Source: Salinivibrio kushneri
GTDB lineage: Bacteria > Pseudomonadota > Gammaproteobacteria > Enterobacterales > Vibrionaceae
Reading direction: 5' to 3'
DNA: 64,000 bases
NCBI RefSeq assembly: GCF_027286325.1
Contig: NZ_CP114588.1
Span: forward strand, 2,319,317-2,383,316
Shown here: one piece after another, positions 14,859 through 24,866 of the stretch
How the letters are laid out: each line of letters starts with the position of its first letter
How positions within the stretch are numbered: the first letter of the stretch is position 1
Notes under the pieces: model-generated
Told to the model about the DNA's origin: nothing
Database searches by the model: none
The model's input: only the letters and a program-made list of their open reading frames with translations
Made by a program: the position numbers and the translations under genes

Positions 14859-16367
14859 TTAGCTACCTTGCTGTGGGCGCATCGCTGGGAACAAAATCAC
14901 ATCGCGAATCGTATGCGTGTTGGTGAACAACATCACCAATCGGTCAATACCAATCCCTTGTCCCGCCGTCGGTGGCAAACCATGCTCGAGTGCGTTGATA
15001 TAATCCGCATCGTAGTACATAGCCTCATCATCACCGGCATCTTTGGCGTCTACCTGGGCTTTGAAACGCTCATCTTGGTCTTCTGCGTCGTTAAGCTCCG
15101 AGAAGCCATTTGCCACTTCACGCCCACCGACGAAGAATTCAAAACGGTCGGTCACAAACGGGTTATCATCATTGCGACGTGCCAGCGGTGAAATATCTGC
15201 CGGGTATTCGGTGATAAAGGTAGGCTGAATTAACTGCGGTTCAGCCGTCTCACCAAAGATCTCTTCCAGCAACTGCCCAGTCGTCCAGAATGACTCAACA
15301 CTGATCTTGAGTGATTTTGCAATCGAGGCGAGGTGATCACGATCTTGTACCGTCTCATACGTCAGCGCCTGGATCTCCGCATGATCAGGGTTATATTGCT
15401 TGATAGCATCGAGCATGGTCATTCGCGGATAAGGCCCTGCGAAGTTAATTTCATGCTCACCATAAGGCAGCACAGACTGTCCCATCACTTCCAGCGCCAC
15501 GCGAGAAAGCATGTCTTCCGTGAGATCCATCAGATCATTGTAATCGGCATACGCCATATAGAATTCCATCATGGTGAATTCAGGATTATGACGCGGTGAA
15601 AGCCCTTCATTACGGAAGTTACGGTTCACTTCAAACACACGCTCAAAACCGCCGACGACCAAGCGCTTAAGATAAAGCTCTGGCGCCACACGTAAGTACA
15701 TGTCGATATCAAGTGCATTATGGTGGGTGGTAAAGGGACGCGCGGTCGCACCGCCTGGGATGACGTGCATCATCGGCGTTTCCACTTCCATAAAGTGTTT
15801 TTCCACCATGTAATTACGGATGGCGGTGACCACATTCGAACGTACCTGGAAGGCGTGACGCGATTCTTCGTTGACAATCAGATCCACGTAGCGCTGGCGA
15901 TAGCGCAGCTCTTGGTCAGCCAAGCCATGGAATTTTTCCGGTAGCGGACGCAAGGCTTTCGTCAGCAGTTGGTAGCGCTCCATGTTGACGTACAGGTCGC
16001 CTTTGCCAGATTTATGTAGCGCACCGTGCACACCAATGATGTCACCAATATCTAAGCCCTGGTACTCGGCTTTCAGCGCCTTTTGCACGTCTTTTGACGC
16101 GTAGGCTTGAATACGGCCCGAGACATCTTGTACCACCATAAATGGGCCACGTTTAGCCATGATACGGCCCGCAATGGTCACTTTATGATCCAGTGTTTCG
16201 AGTTCCGTTTTTTCCTTCTCGCCAAATTCAGCTTGCAAGTCAGCCGCTAAGTGCTCACGACGGAAATCATTAGGATGGCCGTTTGCCTTACAGTTTTCAC
16301 GAATGTGAGTGAGCTTGGCGCGACGCTCGGCAATCAGCTTATTTTCATCTGGTAACTGGTCAGTCAT
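14859..16367 (-). CDS. lysS: Lysine--tRNA ligase (class II)
   Basis: 502 residues, full length for bacterial LysRS. The N-terminal OB-fold anticodon-binding domain covers about residues 55-165 ([19 protein letters not shown]). The class II catalytic core follows, with motif 1 ([18 protein letters not shown]), motif 2 ([20 protein letters not shown]) and motif 3 ([13 protein letters not shown]) all intact. It charges tRNA-Lys, including the tRNA-Lys(TTT) in the rRNA operon of this window. It starts 26 bases after the prfB stop, the usual prfB-lysS operon, and ends just before a strong terminator. Confidence 0.98.
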   Translation of the reverse strand: MTDQLPDENKLIAERRAKLTHIRENCKANGHPNDFRREHLAADLQAEFGEKEKTELETLDHKVTIAGRIMAKRGPFMVVQDVSGRIQAYASKDVQKALKAEYQGLDIGDIIGVHGALHKSGKGDLYVNMERYQLLTKALRPLPEKFHGLADQELRYRQRYVDLIVNEESRHAFQVRSNVVTAIRNYMVEKHFMEVETPMMHVIPGGATARPFTTHHNALDIDMYLRVAPELYLKRLVVGGFERVFEVNRNFRNEGLSPRHNPEFTMMEFYMAYADYNDLMDLTEDMLSRVALEVMGQSVLPYGEHEINFAGPYPRMTMLDAIKQYNPDHAEIQALTYETVQDRDHLASIAKSLKISVESFWTTGQLLEEIFGETAEPQLIQPTFITEYPADISPLARRNDDNPFVTDRFEFFVGGREVANGFSELNDAEDQDERFKAQVDAKDAGDDEAMYYDADYINALEHGLPPTAGQGIGIDRLVMLFTNTHTIRDVILFPAMRPQQGS

Positions 16368-16393
16368 AGAAAACCCTTTACATTAATTCGTCA

Positions 16394-17492
16394 TTACAGG
16401 CCAGATTTGAGGCTGGCTTCAATAAATTTGTCCAAGTCGCCGTCGAGAACGGCCTGCGTGTTGCGGTTTTCAATACCGGTACGCAAGTCTTTGATGCGCG
16501 AGTCATCTAATACGTAGGAGCGGATCTGGCTGCCCCAGCCGATATCTGATTTGGCGTCTTCGTTGGCTTGTTTTTCCGCGTTTTGCTTTTGTAGCTCAAG
16601 CTCAAACAATTTCGCACGCAGCTGCTTCATCGCCTGATCTTTGTTTTTATGCTGTGAGCGATCGTTCTGGCACTGCACCACGGTGTTGGTCGGCACGTGG
16701 GTGATCCGAACCGCTGACTCGGTGGTGTTAACGTGCTGACCACCTGCGCCTGAGGCGCGATAGACATCAATCCGTAAATCTGACGGGTTGATATCAATAT
16801 CAATGTTGTCATCGACTTCCGGATACACAAAGGCTGAGGCGAACGACGTATGGCGACGTCCTCCGGAATCAAATGGCGATTTGCGCACCAGACGGTGCAC
16901 GCCCGTTTCCGTACGTAGCCAGCCGTAAGCGTACTCGCCAGTAATCCGAACCGTGGCAGACTTTAATCCAGCCACATCACCCTCAGACACTTCAATGACT
17001 TCAGCTTTGAAGCCTTTAGCGTCCGCCCAGCGCAAGTACATGCGGAGCATCATATTGGTCCAATCTTGCGCTTCGGTACCGCCGGACCCCGCTTGCAGGT
17101 CAATATAGCAATCAGACGCATCGTGCTCACCAGAAAACATGCGGCGGAATTCAAGCTTGGTTAGCTTGGCTTCAAGTTCCACCAGCTCCGGCTCCACTTC
17201 GTCGAAGGTTTCTTGATCATCTTCTTCGACCGCCAACATCAGCAATTCGTTGACGTCTTCGCCGCCTTGGGTCAATTGATCGATGGTTTCCACCACCGCT
17301 TCAAGGGAAGCACGCTCTTTACCCAGCGCTTGTGCACGTTGTGGCTCGTTCCACACGTCCGGTTGTTCTAATTCAGCATTAACTTCTTCTAGACGCTCTT
17401 TCTTGGCATCATAGTCAAAGATACCCCCGGAGGACATCGGTACGTTCGGCGATATCGGCGAGGCGATTTTTGATTGGATTAATCTCAAACAT
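16394..17492 (-). CDS. prfB: Peptide chain release factor 2, made by programmed +1 frameshifting
   Basis: RF2 recognises UGA and UAA and releases the peptide. The gene is in two frames: a 25-codon ORF from ATG 17492 ([10 protein letters not shown]) ending at TGA 17417-17415, then the +1 frame from 17416 starting [13 protein letters not shown]. Joined, the product is 365 residues, the same as E. coli RF2. The codon-recognition tripeptide SPF ([12 protein letters not shown]) and the catalytic GGQ (SGAGGQHVN) are present. The residue before SGAGGQ is Ala, as in most bacteria, not the Thr of E. coli K-12. It is co-transcribed with lysS. Calling a single ORF from an internal start would lose the regulatory N-terminus. 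Confidence 0.97.
17414..17432 (-). promoter_or_regulatory. prfB programmed frameshift site
   Basis: Read on the minus strand the site is CTCCGGGGGTATCTTTGAC: a GGGGG Shine-Dalgarno-like tract three bases before the slippery CTT, then TGA followed by C, a weak termination context. This is the classic RF2 autoregulatory site: low RF2 makes ribosomes pause at UGA and shift +1. Confidence 0.95.
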
Positions 17493-17586
17493 GGTCAAGC
17501 ATCTTCATTATTAGCGGAAATTTAACCGCCGAATTTTAGCGAATTGTCGCGCCAATAAACAGGGCGTGATGGAAAAAGCCGCACAT

Positions 17587-19317
17587 TTAAGCGGGTTCAA
17601 GATGCGAAATGATCAACTGGGCGCTGCGATTACCGCGAAACTCATTGATATCCAGGCGGTAAACGAGTCGTAGCGTCTTGGTGCTGGGATCGGGCCAGCG
17701 ACGCAAATCAACGTTAAAGGCAATGGCGTCAATCATGGTGCCGCCGCCTTCCGGCTCGACCATCAATTTTAAGTGTTTGCCGCCCACCAGTTTTTGCTGC
17801 AGCACCTTAAAAATGCCATCGAACTGCGGCTCCGGAAATCCTTGCCCCCAAGGGCCGCCTGCTTGAATGGTTTCTGCCGTTTCCAACCCCAGCTCGTGAC
17901 TTTGTAAGGGACCATCACTTAACAAGACACCTTTTAAGTCATCATCACTGACCTGCTCACGCACCTGCGTATCAAACTGCTTGGCGAAGGCCTCGAACTG
18001 GGTTTCCTCTATCGTGAGCCCTGCTGCCATGGCGTGGCCACCAAACTTTTTGATTAATCCAGGGTTTAATGTATCAATCCGATCGAGGGTGTCGCGCATA
18101 TGCAAACCAGGAATCGAACGCGCTGAGCCTTTAATCAGCCCATCACCACCATCGGCAAACGCAATCACAGGGCGGTGAAATTGATCTTTTAATCGTGAGG
18201 CTAAGATCCCAATCACGCCTTGATGCCAGTCGCGCTGAAACAGCGCCAGCCCTACCGGCAACTCTCGCTCAGACTGCTCGGCAATCAAGCGCTCACACCA
18301 AGCCACGGCTTCTTGCTTCATTCCTTGCTCTATGTCTTTGCGAGTTTGATTGAGCGCATCCAACTCTGAGGCCATTCGTCTGGCAGCATGAATGTTGTCG
18401 CACAGCAACAACTCAACCCCAAACGCCATATCATCTAAACGCCCCGCGGCATTGATCCTTGGCCCCAATGCAAAGCCAAAATCACTGGCGACGAGCGTGG
18501 CCATATTGCGATTAGCCACCTCGATAAGCGCCTGGATCCCCGGGCGGCAACGTCCAGCGCGGATCCGCTGCAACCCCTGATGAACCAGGATACGGTTGTT
18601 ACTATCCAAGGCTACCACGTCGGCGACCGTGCCCAACGCGACTAAATCGAGCAACTCGGCCAAATTGGGCACGGGTATGCCTTGCTGTTCCAACCACCCT
18701 TGGTCACGCAAATGCGCGCGCAGCGCCAGCATCAAATAAAAGGCGACCCCGACACCGGCAAGCGCCTTCGAAGGAAAACCACAGTCATCCAGATTAGGGT
18801 TCACCATGGCATCCGCCTCAGGCAGTGTCTCACCCGGTAGATGGTGATCGGTCACCAGCACCTGCATACCGAGCGCTTTGGCGTGCGCCACCCCTGCCAA
18901 TGAGGACACCCCGTTGTCCACGGTCATGATAAGCTCTGCTCCCCGCTCTGCGGCCTGGTCGACCACCTCTGGGCTTAGCCCGTAGCCATCGTCAAAGCGG
19001 TTGGGTACCAGATAATCGACCCGAGTCGCGCCCATCATGCGTAAGGCTTTGACGGATAGCGCTGACGATGTCGCGCCATCGGCATCAAAGTCACCCACAA
19101 TCAAAATAGACTGGTGCGCCTTTAACGCCTCAGCGAGCAAGTTAACCGCAGCATCAATCCCGGTTAACGCTTGATACTGATGCAGCCCAGCCACGCTGCG
19201 GTTGAGCTCGCTGTCTTCCTTTAAGCCACGGTTAGCGTATAAACGTTGCAATAATGGCGGAATGGCATCGCTAAATGCCGGCGTCACCGACGGCATACGT
19301 CTTTTTATTTCTATCAT
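17587..19317 (-). CDS. recJ: Single-stranded-DNA-specific 5'-3' exonuclease RecJ
   Basis: 576 residues, matching E. coli RecJ. The DHH phosphoesterase motifs are complete: GDFDADGATS (residues 75-84), TVDNG near 132-136, VTDHHLPG (155-162, the DHH signature) and the DHHA1 GGHAMAAG motif near residue 420. RecJ degrades 5' single strands in RecFOR recombination, mismatch repair and base-excision repair. The gene starts 21 bases after the xerD stop. In E. coli and most Vibrio species dsbC lies between these genes, but there is no room for it here. The stop is 94 bases before the prfB start, so xerD-recJ-prfB-lysS may be partly co-transcribed. Confidence 0.97.
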   Translation of the reverse strand: MIEIKRRMPSVTPAFSDAIPPLLQRLYANRGLKEDSELNRSVAGLHQYQALTGIDAAVNLLAEALKAHQSILIVGDFDADGATSSALSVKALRMMGATRVDYLVPNRFDDGYGLSPEVVDQAAERGAELIMTVDNGVSSLAGVAHAKALGMQVLVTDHHLPGETLPEADAMVNPNLDDCGFPSKALAGVGVAFYLMLALRAHLRDQGWLEQQGIPVPNLAELLDLVALGTVADVVALDSNNRILVHQGLQRIRAGRCRPGIQALIEVANRNMATLVASDFGFALGPRINAAGRLDDMAFGVELLLCDNIHAARRMASELDALNQTRKDIEQGMKQEAVAWCERLIAEQSERELPVGLALFQRDWHQGVIGILASRLKDQFHRPVIAFADGGDGLIKGSARSIPGLHMRDTLDRIDTLNPGLIKKFGGHAMAAGLTIEETQFEAFAKQFDTQVREQVSDDDLKGVLLSDGPLQSHELGLETAETIQAGGPWGQGFPEPQFDGIFKVLQQKLVGGKHLKLMVEPEGGGTMIDAIAFNVDLRRWPDPSTKTLRLVYRLDINEFRGNRSAQLIISHLEPA

Positions 19318-19338
19318 GAAGTTGTCACCAGTTATCGG

Positions 19339-20229
19339 TTAGCCGCGTGGGTGGTGTGTTTGATGAAGCTGCTTCAAACGCTCGGTGGCCACATGGGTGT
19401 ATATTTGCGTCGTTGACAAATCGCTGTGTCCAAGCAACATCTGCACCACGCGTAAATCGGCCCCATGATTGAGCAAGTGGGTCGCAAACGCATGACGTAA
19501 AACATGGGGAGAGAGATCCTCCGTCTCGATCCCCGCCAACTGCGCGTAATACTTGATGCGGTGCCAAAAGGTTTGACGGGTCATCTGACGGGCACGTTTA
19601 CTTGGAAAAAAAACATCGGTACTGGTCTCTCCCAGCAATACTGGGCGACTATACGCCAAATAGTGCTCCAGCCAATCCACCGCAGACTCTCCCATGGGTA
19701 CCAAGCGCTCCTTATCTCCTTTACCAGACACTCGCACCACACCTTGACGCAAGCTTACATTTTCCATGGTCAGTCCGATAAGCTCCGTGACACGCAAACC
19801 TGTGGCATACAAAAGCTCTAACATGGCTTTGTCTCTGAGCTCAAGCGGATCGTCCGCATTGGGGGCGGTTAATAAGGCATCGATTTGCTCTTCTGTCAGA
19901 TTTTTCGGCAGCCGCTTGGGCTGTTTCGGACTGATTAACGTGGCGCTGGGATCGTCGGGGCGCAATTTCTGTCGGTATACATATTGAAAAAGCCGACGCA
20001 ACGCCGACACCATGCGGCTACGTGAGCTCGATTGGTAGCCCTGTTCATGCAACCAATATTGGTAGTCTTGCAAATCTTGCTTGCTGACGGCCACCAATGC
20101 ACGGCTATCGAGCCAATGACACAGCTTGAGTAAATCGGTGCGATAGGAGGTCAAGGTGTTTTCGGAGAGCCCGCGCTCCATCCACATTGCATCCAAAAAC
20201 TGTTCGATGAGTTCAATGTTGTTCGTCAC
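19339..20229 (-). CDS. xerD: Site-specific tyrosine recombinase XerD
   Basis: 296 residues. The N-terminal SAM-like core-binding domain (1-90) is followed by the catalytic domain with all active residues: Arg146 (ATGLRVTEL), Lys170 (SGKGDKER), His242 and Arg245 ([10 protein letters not shown]), His268 (LGHSD) and the nucleophile Tyr277 (TTQIYTHV). With XerC it resolves chromosome dimers at dif under FtsK control, and in vibrios it is also used by integrative phages. The start is GTG at 20229 with a weak GAG upstream. It is divergent from fldB, with 150 bases between. Confidence 0.97.
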   Translation of the reverse strand: MTNNIELIEQFLDAMWMERGLSENTLTSYRTDLLKLCHWLDSRALVAVSKQDLQDYQYWLHEQGYQSSSRSRMVSALRRLFQYVYRQKLRPDDPSATLISPKQPKRLPKNLTEEQIDALLTAPNADDPLELRDKAMLELLYATGLRVTELIGLTMENVSLRQGVVRVSGKGDKERLVPMGESAVDWLEHYLAYSRPVLLGETSTDVFFPSKRARQMTRQTFWHRIKYYAQLAGIETEDLSPHVLRHAFATHLLNHGADLRVVQMLLGHSDLSTTQIYTHVATERLKQLHQTHHPRG

Positions 20230-20379
20230 GTTCAGCTCACTTGGTTATCCATCAGAAAAAGCACGCCCATTCTCGGCGTAATGGCCGGCGGCTATTATAC
20301 AAAATGTCGCCTGCACTTGCTGGATCAAATTACCGTTGAGCAGGTAAACTGCGCCCATTACACACAAACGAGTCGCGCT

Positions 20380-20898
20380 ATGAAAATCGGTCTTTTTTAT
20401 GGTTCTACCACGTGCTACACCGAAATGGCAGCGGAGAAAATCCGTGACTTTATCGGTGATGACTTGGTCGATCTACACAATGTCAAAGAAACACCGCTCG
20501 CCAAAATGGCAGATTATGACCTGCTGTTACTTGGGATCTCGACTTGGGACTTTGGCGAGTTACAAGAAGATTGGGAAGCGGTTTGGCAAGATATTGATAG
20601 CCTTCAGTTACAAGGCAAAGTCATTGCCCTCTTTGGTTTGGGTGATCAGGAAGGCTATGCCGAGTGGTTCCTCGATGCCATGGGTATGCTCCACCAGCAG
20701 CTACAAGGCTGTGGCGCTCAGTTTATTGGTTATTGGTCCACCGAAGGTTACCGTTTCGACGCGTCAAAGGCCGTGACTGAGGATGGCAAACACTTTGTCG
20801 GTCTTGCACTCGATGAAGACTCTGAATACGAGCTCAGCGACGAGCGTATCCAAAACTGGTGCGAACAAGTGCTCGTCGAATATCAAGCGTTACTCTGA
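20380..20898 (+). CDS. fldB: Flavodoxin FldB
   Basis: 172 residues, starting at the ATG at 20380 ([15 protein letters not shown]). The frame runs further upstream but without conserved sequence or a ribosome binding site. The FMN phosphate loop GSTTCYTE, the first flavin loop ([12 protein letters not shown]) and the second ([12 protein letters not shown]) are all recognisable as the long-chain flavodoxin pattern. It is an acidic cytoplasmic electron carrier. The xerD-fldB divergent arrangement is conserved in enterobacteria and vibrios. It is followed by a strong bidirectional terminator. Confidence 0.96.
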   Translation: MKIGLFYGSTTCYTEMAAEKIRDFIGDDLVDLHNVKETPLAKMADYDLLLLGISTWDFGELQEDWEAVWQDIDSLQLQGKVIALFGLGDQEGYAEWFLDAMGMLHQQLQGCGAQFIGYWSTEGYRFDASKAVTEDGKHFVGLALDEDSEYELSDERIQNWCEQVLVEYQALL

Positions 20899-20926
20899 TG
20901 ATCCGCCTGTTTAACAAACAGACATA

Positions 20927-20957
20927 AAAAAACCGCGCTCAACCAGCGCGGTTTTTC
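20927..20957. terminator. Bidirectional terminator between fldB and brnQ
   Basis: Stem ACCGCGCT/AGCGCGGT with a CAACC loop, flanked by A-rich sequence on the left and TTTTT on the right. It can end the two convergent genes. Confidence 0.9.
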
Positions 20958-20984
20958 TTGGCTACCATGTAGCGGTTAATATCA

Positions 20985-22289
20985 TTAGGCTTCTGCTAGG
21001 GCATCATCACGTGAGCCAACAAACTTTGCCACCCCCATTGCCACCAATGTGGGCAGCAGCCATGCCATGCCGACATCAAACAGCGGCAGGAAGTTAAAGG
21101 CACTCATATCGGCGCCCATGACTTTCGCCGCATCAAGCAAGCTAAACAGCAATGCCACGCCCAACACGAGGCGATAGCCTAGCGCTGGATTTGGCAACCA
21201 ACGGCGAATGAAGGTCAAGCCAATCAGTGCAATCGCAACTGGGTATAATGCGAACAAGACCGGAATAGAAATGGCGATAAGCTGCTTTAGGCCCACATTA
21301 GCCACCACCGCACAGACAGTAGCCACGACCACCACCCAGCGACGGTAGGTCCATGATGTGAGCGAGCTAAAGTAATCAGCACACGCGCTGACCAACCCAA
21401 TCACAGTGGTCAAACACGCAAGGCCAATGATCGCCGCGAGGATCATTTGTCCCACCGGCCCAAACAGTGCATCCACGTAAGCGGCCATGATTTCGCCACC
21501 GTTTTGCGTCCCCTGCGCCACTGCACTGGCCGTTGAGCCCAAGTAGAACAGCGACACGTACACAAACGCCAGTCCAGCTGCAGCAATAATACCGGCATAA
21601 ATCAGGTACATGCAGGTTGCTTTGTTGTCCTCGATACCTTTTTTGCGGATCACATCGACAATTAACATGCCGAACATCAAGGCCGCAAAGGTATCCATGG
21701 TGTTATAACCTTCCAAAAAGCCGGTTGTCAGCGCGTTCTCAACATAGCTACCCTGCGCGGCAACCACTTCGCCTTGAGGATTGATAATGACTGCGATAGC
21801 CAAAATCGCGAGCGCCGCGAAGAGCAGAGGCGTCAAGAACTTACCGATGGTATCAATCAGTTTGCCTTGAGAAAGAGAGAAAAACATCGCGACAGCAAAG
21901 AAAACGACAGAGAAAGCGCCTAGTTCTAGTTGTCCTGGTGCAGATAAAAACGGTTTAAAACCAATTTCATAGGCAACGAGTCCGGCACGAGGTGCGGCAA
22001 AAGCAGGCCCAATAATGATAAAAATCAGCACGGCCATCAGTGTCGCGACACCCGTTGGCAAATCACGGGTGAGGCCTTTCCAGCCACCGCCTGCGACTGC
22101 AACCGCAATAATACCGATTAAAGGAAGACCGACCGCTGTGATCAAAAATCCGATCATCGCGGCGGTGTAATGATCACCGGCTAACATGCCAGCTTGTGGA
22201 GGAAAGATTATATTTCCAGCGCCTAAGAAAAAGGCAAAGGTCATAAAACCTAACGCTAAAATATCTACTAATTTTAAACGCTTAGTCAC
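20985..22289 (-). CDS. brnQ: Branched-chain amino acid:cation symporter, LIVCS family
   Basis: 434 residues with about 12 transmembrane helices. The family opening (LALGFMTFAFFLGAGNIIFPPQAG) is distinctive. BrnQ imports leucine, isoleucine and valine with Na+ or H+, and sodium coupling would suit a halophile. The gene is monocistronic, ends at a bidirectional terminator and is read from the minus strand. Upstream, a GTTTCA-N6-TGAAAC inverted repeat sits 43-60 bases before the start and may be an operator. Confidence 0.95.
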   Translation of the reverse strand: MTKRLKLVDILALGFMTFAFFLGAGNIIFPPQAGMLAGDHYTAAMIGFLITAVGLPLIGIIAVAVAGGGWKGLTRDLPTGVATLMAVLIFIIIGPAFAAPRAGLVAYEIGFKPFLSAPGQLELGAFSVVFFAVAMFFSLSQGKLIDTIGKFLTPLLFAALAILAIAVIINPQGEVVAAQGSYVENALTTGFLEGYNTMDTFAALMFGMLIVDVIRKKGIEDNKATCMYLIYAGIIAAAGLAFVYVSLFYLGSTASAVAQGTQNGGEIMAAYVDALFGPVGQMILAAIIGLACLTTVIGLVSACADYFSSLTSWTYRRWVVVVATVCAVVANVGLKQLIAISIPVLFALYPVAIALIGLTFIRRWLPNPALGYRLVLGVALLFSLLDAAKVMGADMSAFNFLPLFDVGMAWLLPTLVAMGVAKFVGSRDDALAEA

Positions 22290-22596
22290 GATGTATACCT
22301 ACAGCTTGAGATGGTGTTTGCAATGAATAATGTTTCACCCAGCTGAAACGCTCATTTATAATATTTTGTTTCAGACGATGGGCAGAACGCAGAATAATGA
22401 AGAAGTTCACAGCCACAGTAAAGGCATTGACAAAAAACCTTGTGATCTTCTGCTTTAGCAATAACAATCAGCTCAATAAACTAGCTATCATGTTATCCAT
22501 GGCATTTTTTAACGATCAAGATCGATAACATTGTGGTTACACAAAAGCAAAAAATGCTACCCCTTGATGCCGCTAAGTCGCCAGAGTGCAGGACAA
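22290..22596. other. Intergenic region between brnQ and trmN6
   Basis: 307 bases hold both divergent promoters. The visible structure is an inverted repeat GTTTCA (22332-22337) / TGAAAC (22344-22349), with a further GTTTCAG at about 22368-22374 and an AT-rich stretch (ATTTATAATATTTTG) between them. The spacing of six resembles two-fold operators of amino-acid regulators, but I cannot name the protein. No RNA gene is seen. Confidence 0.5.
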
Positions 22597-23301
22597 ATGA
22601 GCCAATTTCGCTTTAAACAATTTGTTATCGACCACGGTGACTGTGGCATGAAAGTCAGTACGGACGGTGTACTACTGGGCGCGTGGTCTCAGCCTGGGAC
22701 GGCGAGCAATAGCTTGGATATCGGAACGGGAACCGGTTTATTGGCATTGATGTTGGCACAACGTTTTCCATCCTTGTCGCTGACCGCGGTCGAGTACGAC
22801 CCGTCCGCCTTTCACTGCGCCACGTTAAATGTGAGAGCGTCACGGTTTGCCGCGCAAATCCAATTGCACCACGGTGATATCAACGATTTTGCCTGTCGCG
22901 AACAGTGGCAACATATTGTCTGCAATCCTCCCTATTTCACCAGTGGTGCGCCTTCAAGCAACCAACAACGGGCCGTTGCCAGACATACCAGCACCTTAAG
23001 CCACCCCGCGCTTATTGCCTGTCTAAAGCGGTTACTCGCCCCCACAGGGTGTGCGGATCTGATTTTGCCCACCAAAGAAGCAAATGCATTCATTGAGAAT
23101 GCACAAGCATACGGGCTTTTTTTACACCGCCACGTGTTGGTCAGTGCCACACCAGAAAAAGCGCCCTCTCGCGTATTATTCACGCTTAGCCCGACGACGG
23201 GCGCAGTCAGATCTGATACGATCGCCATGCGCGAGCAAGATGGCACCTACACGCAGGCTTTTGCCGATCTGACGCGAGCATTTTACCTTAAACTCTCGTA
23301 A
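22597..23301 (+). CDS. trmN6: tRNA1(Val) (adenine(37)-N6)-methyltransferase
   Basis: 234 residues from the ATG at 22597, where AGGA lies five bases upstream and homology begins (FRFKQFVIDHGDCGMKVSTD). Class I Rossmann methyltransferase: the SAM loop DIGTGTGLLALMLAQR is near residues 45-60 and the catalytic N6-adenine motif NPPY (IVCNPPYFTSG) is near 110. It matches E. coli YfiC/TrmN6, which makes m6A37 in tRNA-Val(cmo5UAC). In E. coli this gene is divergent from srmB, whereas here both are on the plus strand. Confidence 0.92.
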   Translation: MSQFRFKQFVIDHGDCGMKVSTDGVLLGAWSQPGTASNSLDIGTGTGLLALMLAQRFPSLSLTAVEYDPSAFHCATLNVRASRFAAQIQLHHGDINDFACREQWQHIVCNPPYFTSGAPSSNQQRAVARHTSTLSHPALIACLKRLLAPTGCADLILPTKEANAFIENAQAYGLFLHRHVLVSATPEKAPSRVLFTLSPTTGAVRSDTIAMREQDGTYTQAFADLTRAFYLKLS

Positions 23302-23404
23302 GCCGAATCGAGCAGCGTCTCGCTATCATTGGCCTTGGGCGCGCTGCCCATTTACACTATTTGCGTCTATAATACCGCGCTTAACTATCCTTGGAGAATT
23401 ACCT

Positions 23405-24628
23405 GTGCGAAGCTTTGCCGAACTCGAGCTGGATCCTGAACTGCTCAGTGCACTTGACGATATGGGCTATCAGCGCCCTACGCTGATCCAATCAGAGGTT
23501 ATCCCCCACGGTATGGATGGGCGCGATATTCTCGCTTCAGCCCCGACAGGCACCGGCAAAACGGCTGCTTTTCTGCTGCCCATGTTGCAGCACCTACTCG
23601 ACTTCCCACGGCAAAAGCCAGGACCAGGTCGCGTACTGGTTCTCACCCCCACGCGTGAGTTAGCCATTCAGGTTGCTGATGAAGCTCGAGCCTTGGCGCA
23701 AAACACTAGCCTAAAAATCTTCACCATTACCGGCGGGATTTCATACCAAGAGCACGCGGAGCAACTGGGTAAAACACAGGATATTGTGGTGGCAACGCCT
23801 GGCCGTTTGATGGAGTACATTGAAGCCGAGCGGTTCGATTGCCGCGCCGTTGAATGCCTGATCTTAGATGAAGCAGACCGGATGCTAGATATGGGGTTTG
23901 CGAATGCGGTCAACCGACTGTCTGATGAGTGCCAGCGCCGTCGTCAAACCATGTTGTTCTCCGCCACACTAGAAGGCCGCGGTGTAGCAGGCTTTACCGA
24001 TAATCTGCTAGATAACCCTGAATTGGTGGATGTGACACCTCCACGCCGCGAGCGTAAAAAAATCACCCAGTGGTATCACCGCTGTGATGATTTGGAGCAT
24101 AAACGCGCCTTGCTTAAATCCATTGTTACCGAACAGGCAGAACGCGCGATTGTATTTATTAAAACACGTGAACGCTTGGCGGAGCTTCGTGACTATATGC
24201 AGTCACAACAACTGGATTGCGCCTGGATCCAAGGTGAAATGCAACAAGCGAAACGTAACAATGCGATTAACCGGTTTAGTGAAGGAAAGGTGAAGGTACT
24301 GCTGGCCACGGATGTCGCGGCACGCGGTATTGATGTCCCAGATATCACCCATGTGATCAATTATGATCTTCCGCGAACCGCCGATGTGTATTTACATCGC
24401 ATAGGCCGCACAGCACGTGCCGGTAAGAAAGGCTCTGCGATTTCACTGGTCGAAGCCCATGACCAGCCGATGATGGATAGGATCATGCGTTACATGGATG
24501 AAGAGATTAAAGAGCGAACCATTGATGGCTTGAAACCAAAACATAAAAAAGCAGAGCATAAGAAGAAAAAAAAGAAGCAAAGCGTTAAAAACTCGAGCAA
24601 AGTCAAAAAGCCCAAAAAACGCAAATAG
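23405..24628 (+). CDS. srmB: ATP-dependent DEAD-box RNA helicase SrmB
   Basis: 407 residues. The Q motif (GYQRPTLIQSEVIP), Walker A (APTGTGKT), PTRELA, TGG, TPGR, DEAD (LILDEADRM), SAT, and the C-terminal ATDVAARGID and HRIGRTARAG motifs are all intact. The family-specific pieces (FAELELDPELLSAL, ERKKITQWYHRCDDLEHKRA) fit SrmB, an early 50S assembly factor. The tail (about residue 380 on) is almost all lysine and probably binds rRNA. The start is GTG at 23405 with GGAG nine bases upstream. It is followed by an intrinsic terminator. Confidence 0.96.
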   Translation: MRSFAELELDPELLSALDDMGYQRPTLIQSEVIPHGMDGRDILASAPTGTGKTAAFLLPMLQHLLDFPRQKPGPGRVLVLTPTRELAIQVADEARALAQNTSLKIFTITGGISYQEHAEQLGKTQDIVVATPGRLMEYIEAERFDCRAVECLILDEADRMLDMGFANAVNRLSDECQRRRQTMLFSATLEGRGVAGFTDNLLDNPELVDVTPPRRERKKITQWYHRCDDLEHKRALLKSIVTEQAERAIVFIKTRERLAELRDYMQSQQLDCAWIQGEMQQAKRNNAINRFSEGKVKVLLATDVAARGIDVPDITHVINYDLPRTADVYLHRIGRTARAGKKGSAISLVEAHDQPMMDRIMRYMDEEIKERTIDGLKPKHKKAEHKKKKKKQSVKNSSKVKKPKKRK

Positions 24629-24680
24629 AACTAGACACCTATCAGCTTCACTGACTGGTTGATATATAAGACATTACTCA

Positions 24681-24708
24681 AGGAGGCCCGAAAAGGCCTC
24701 CTTTTTTT
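24681..24708 (+). terminator. Intrinsic terminator of srmB
   Basis: AGGAGGCC/GGCCTCCT stem with a CGAAAA loop, then a run of seven T. Confidence 0.95.
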
Positions 24709-24866
24709 CGCTATCGACGCCCATTTTGTTGAGCACAAAACGATCAGATTCACACATCGCGCAATGTAATGACACAAAATATTAACAATTGAGCAGCAAA
24801 TCAGTTTAAGATGCTATTCGCACTAACAACAAAATCATGATGCAAACACAGTAGAAGGAACTCACT

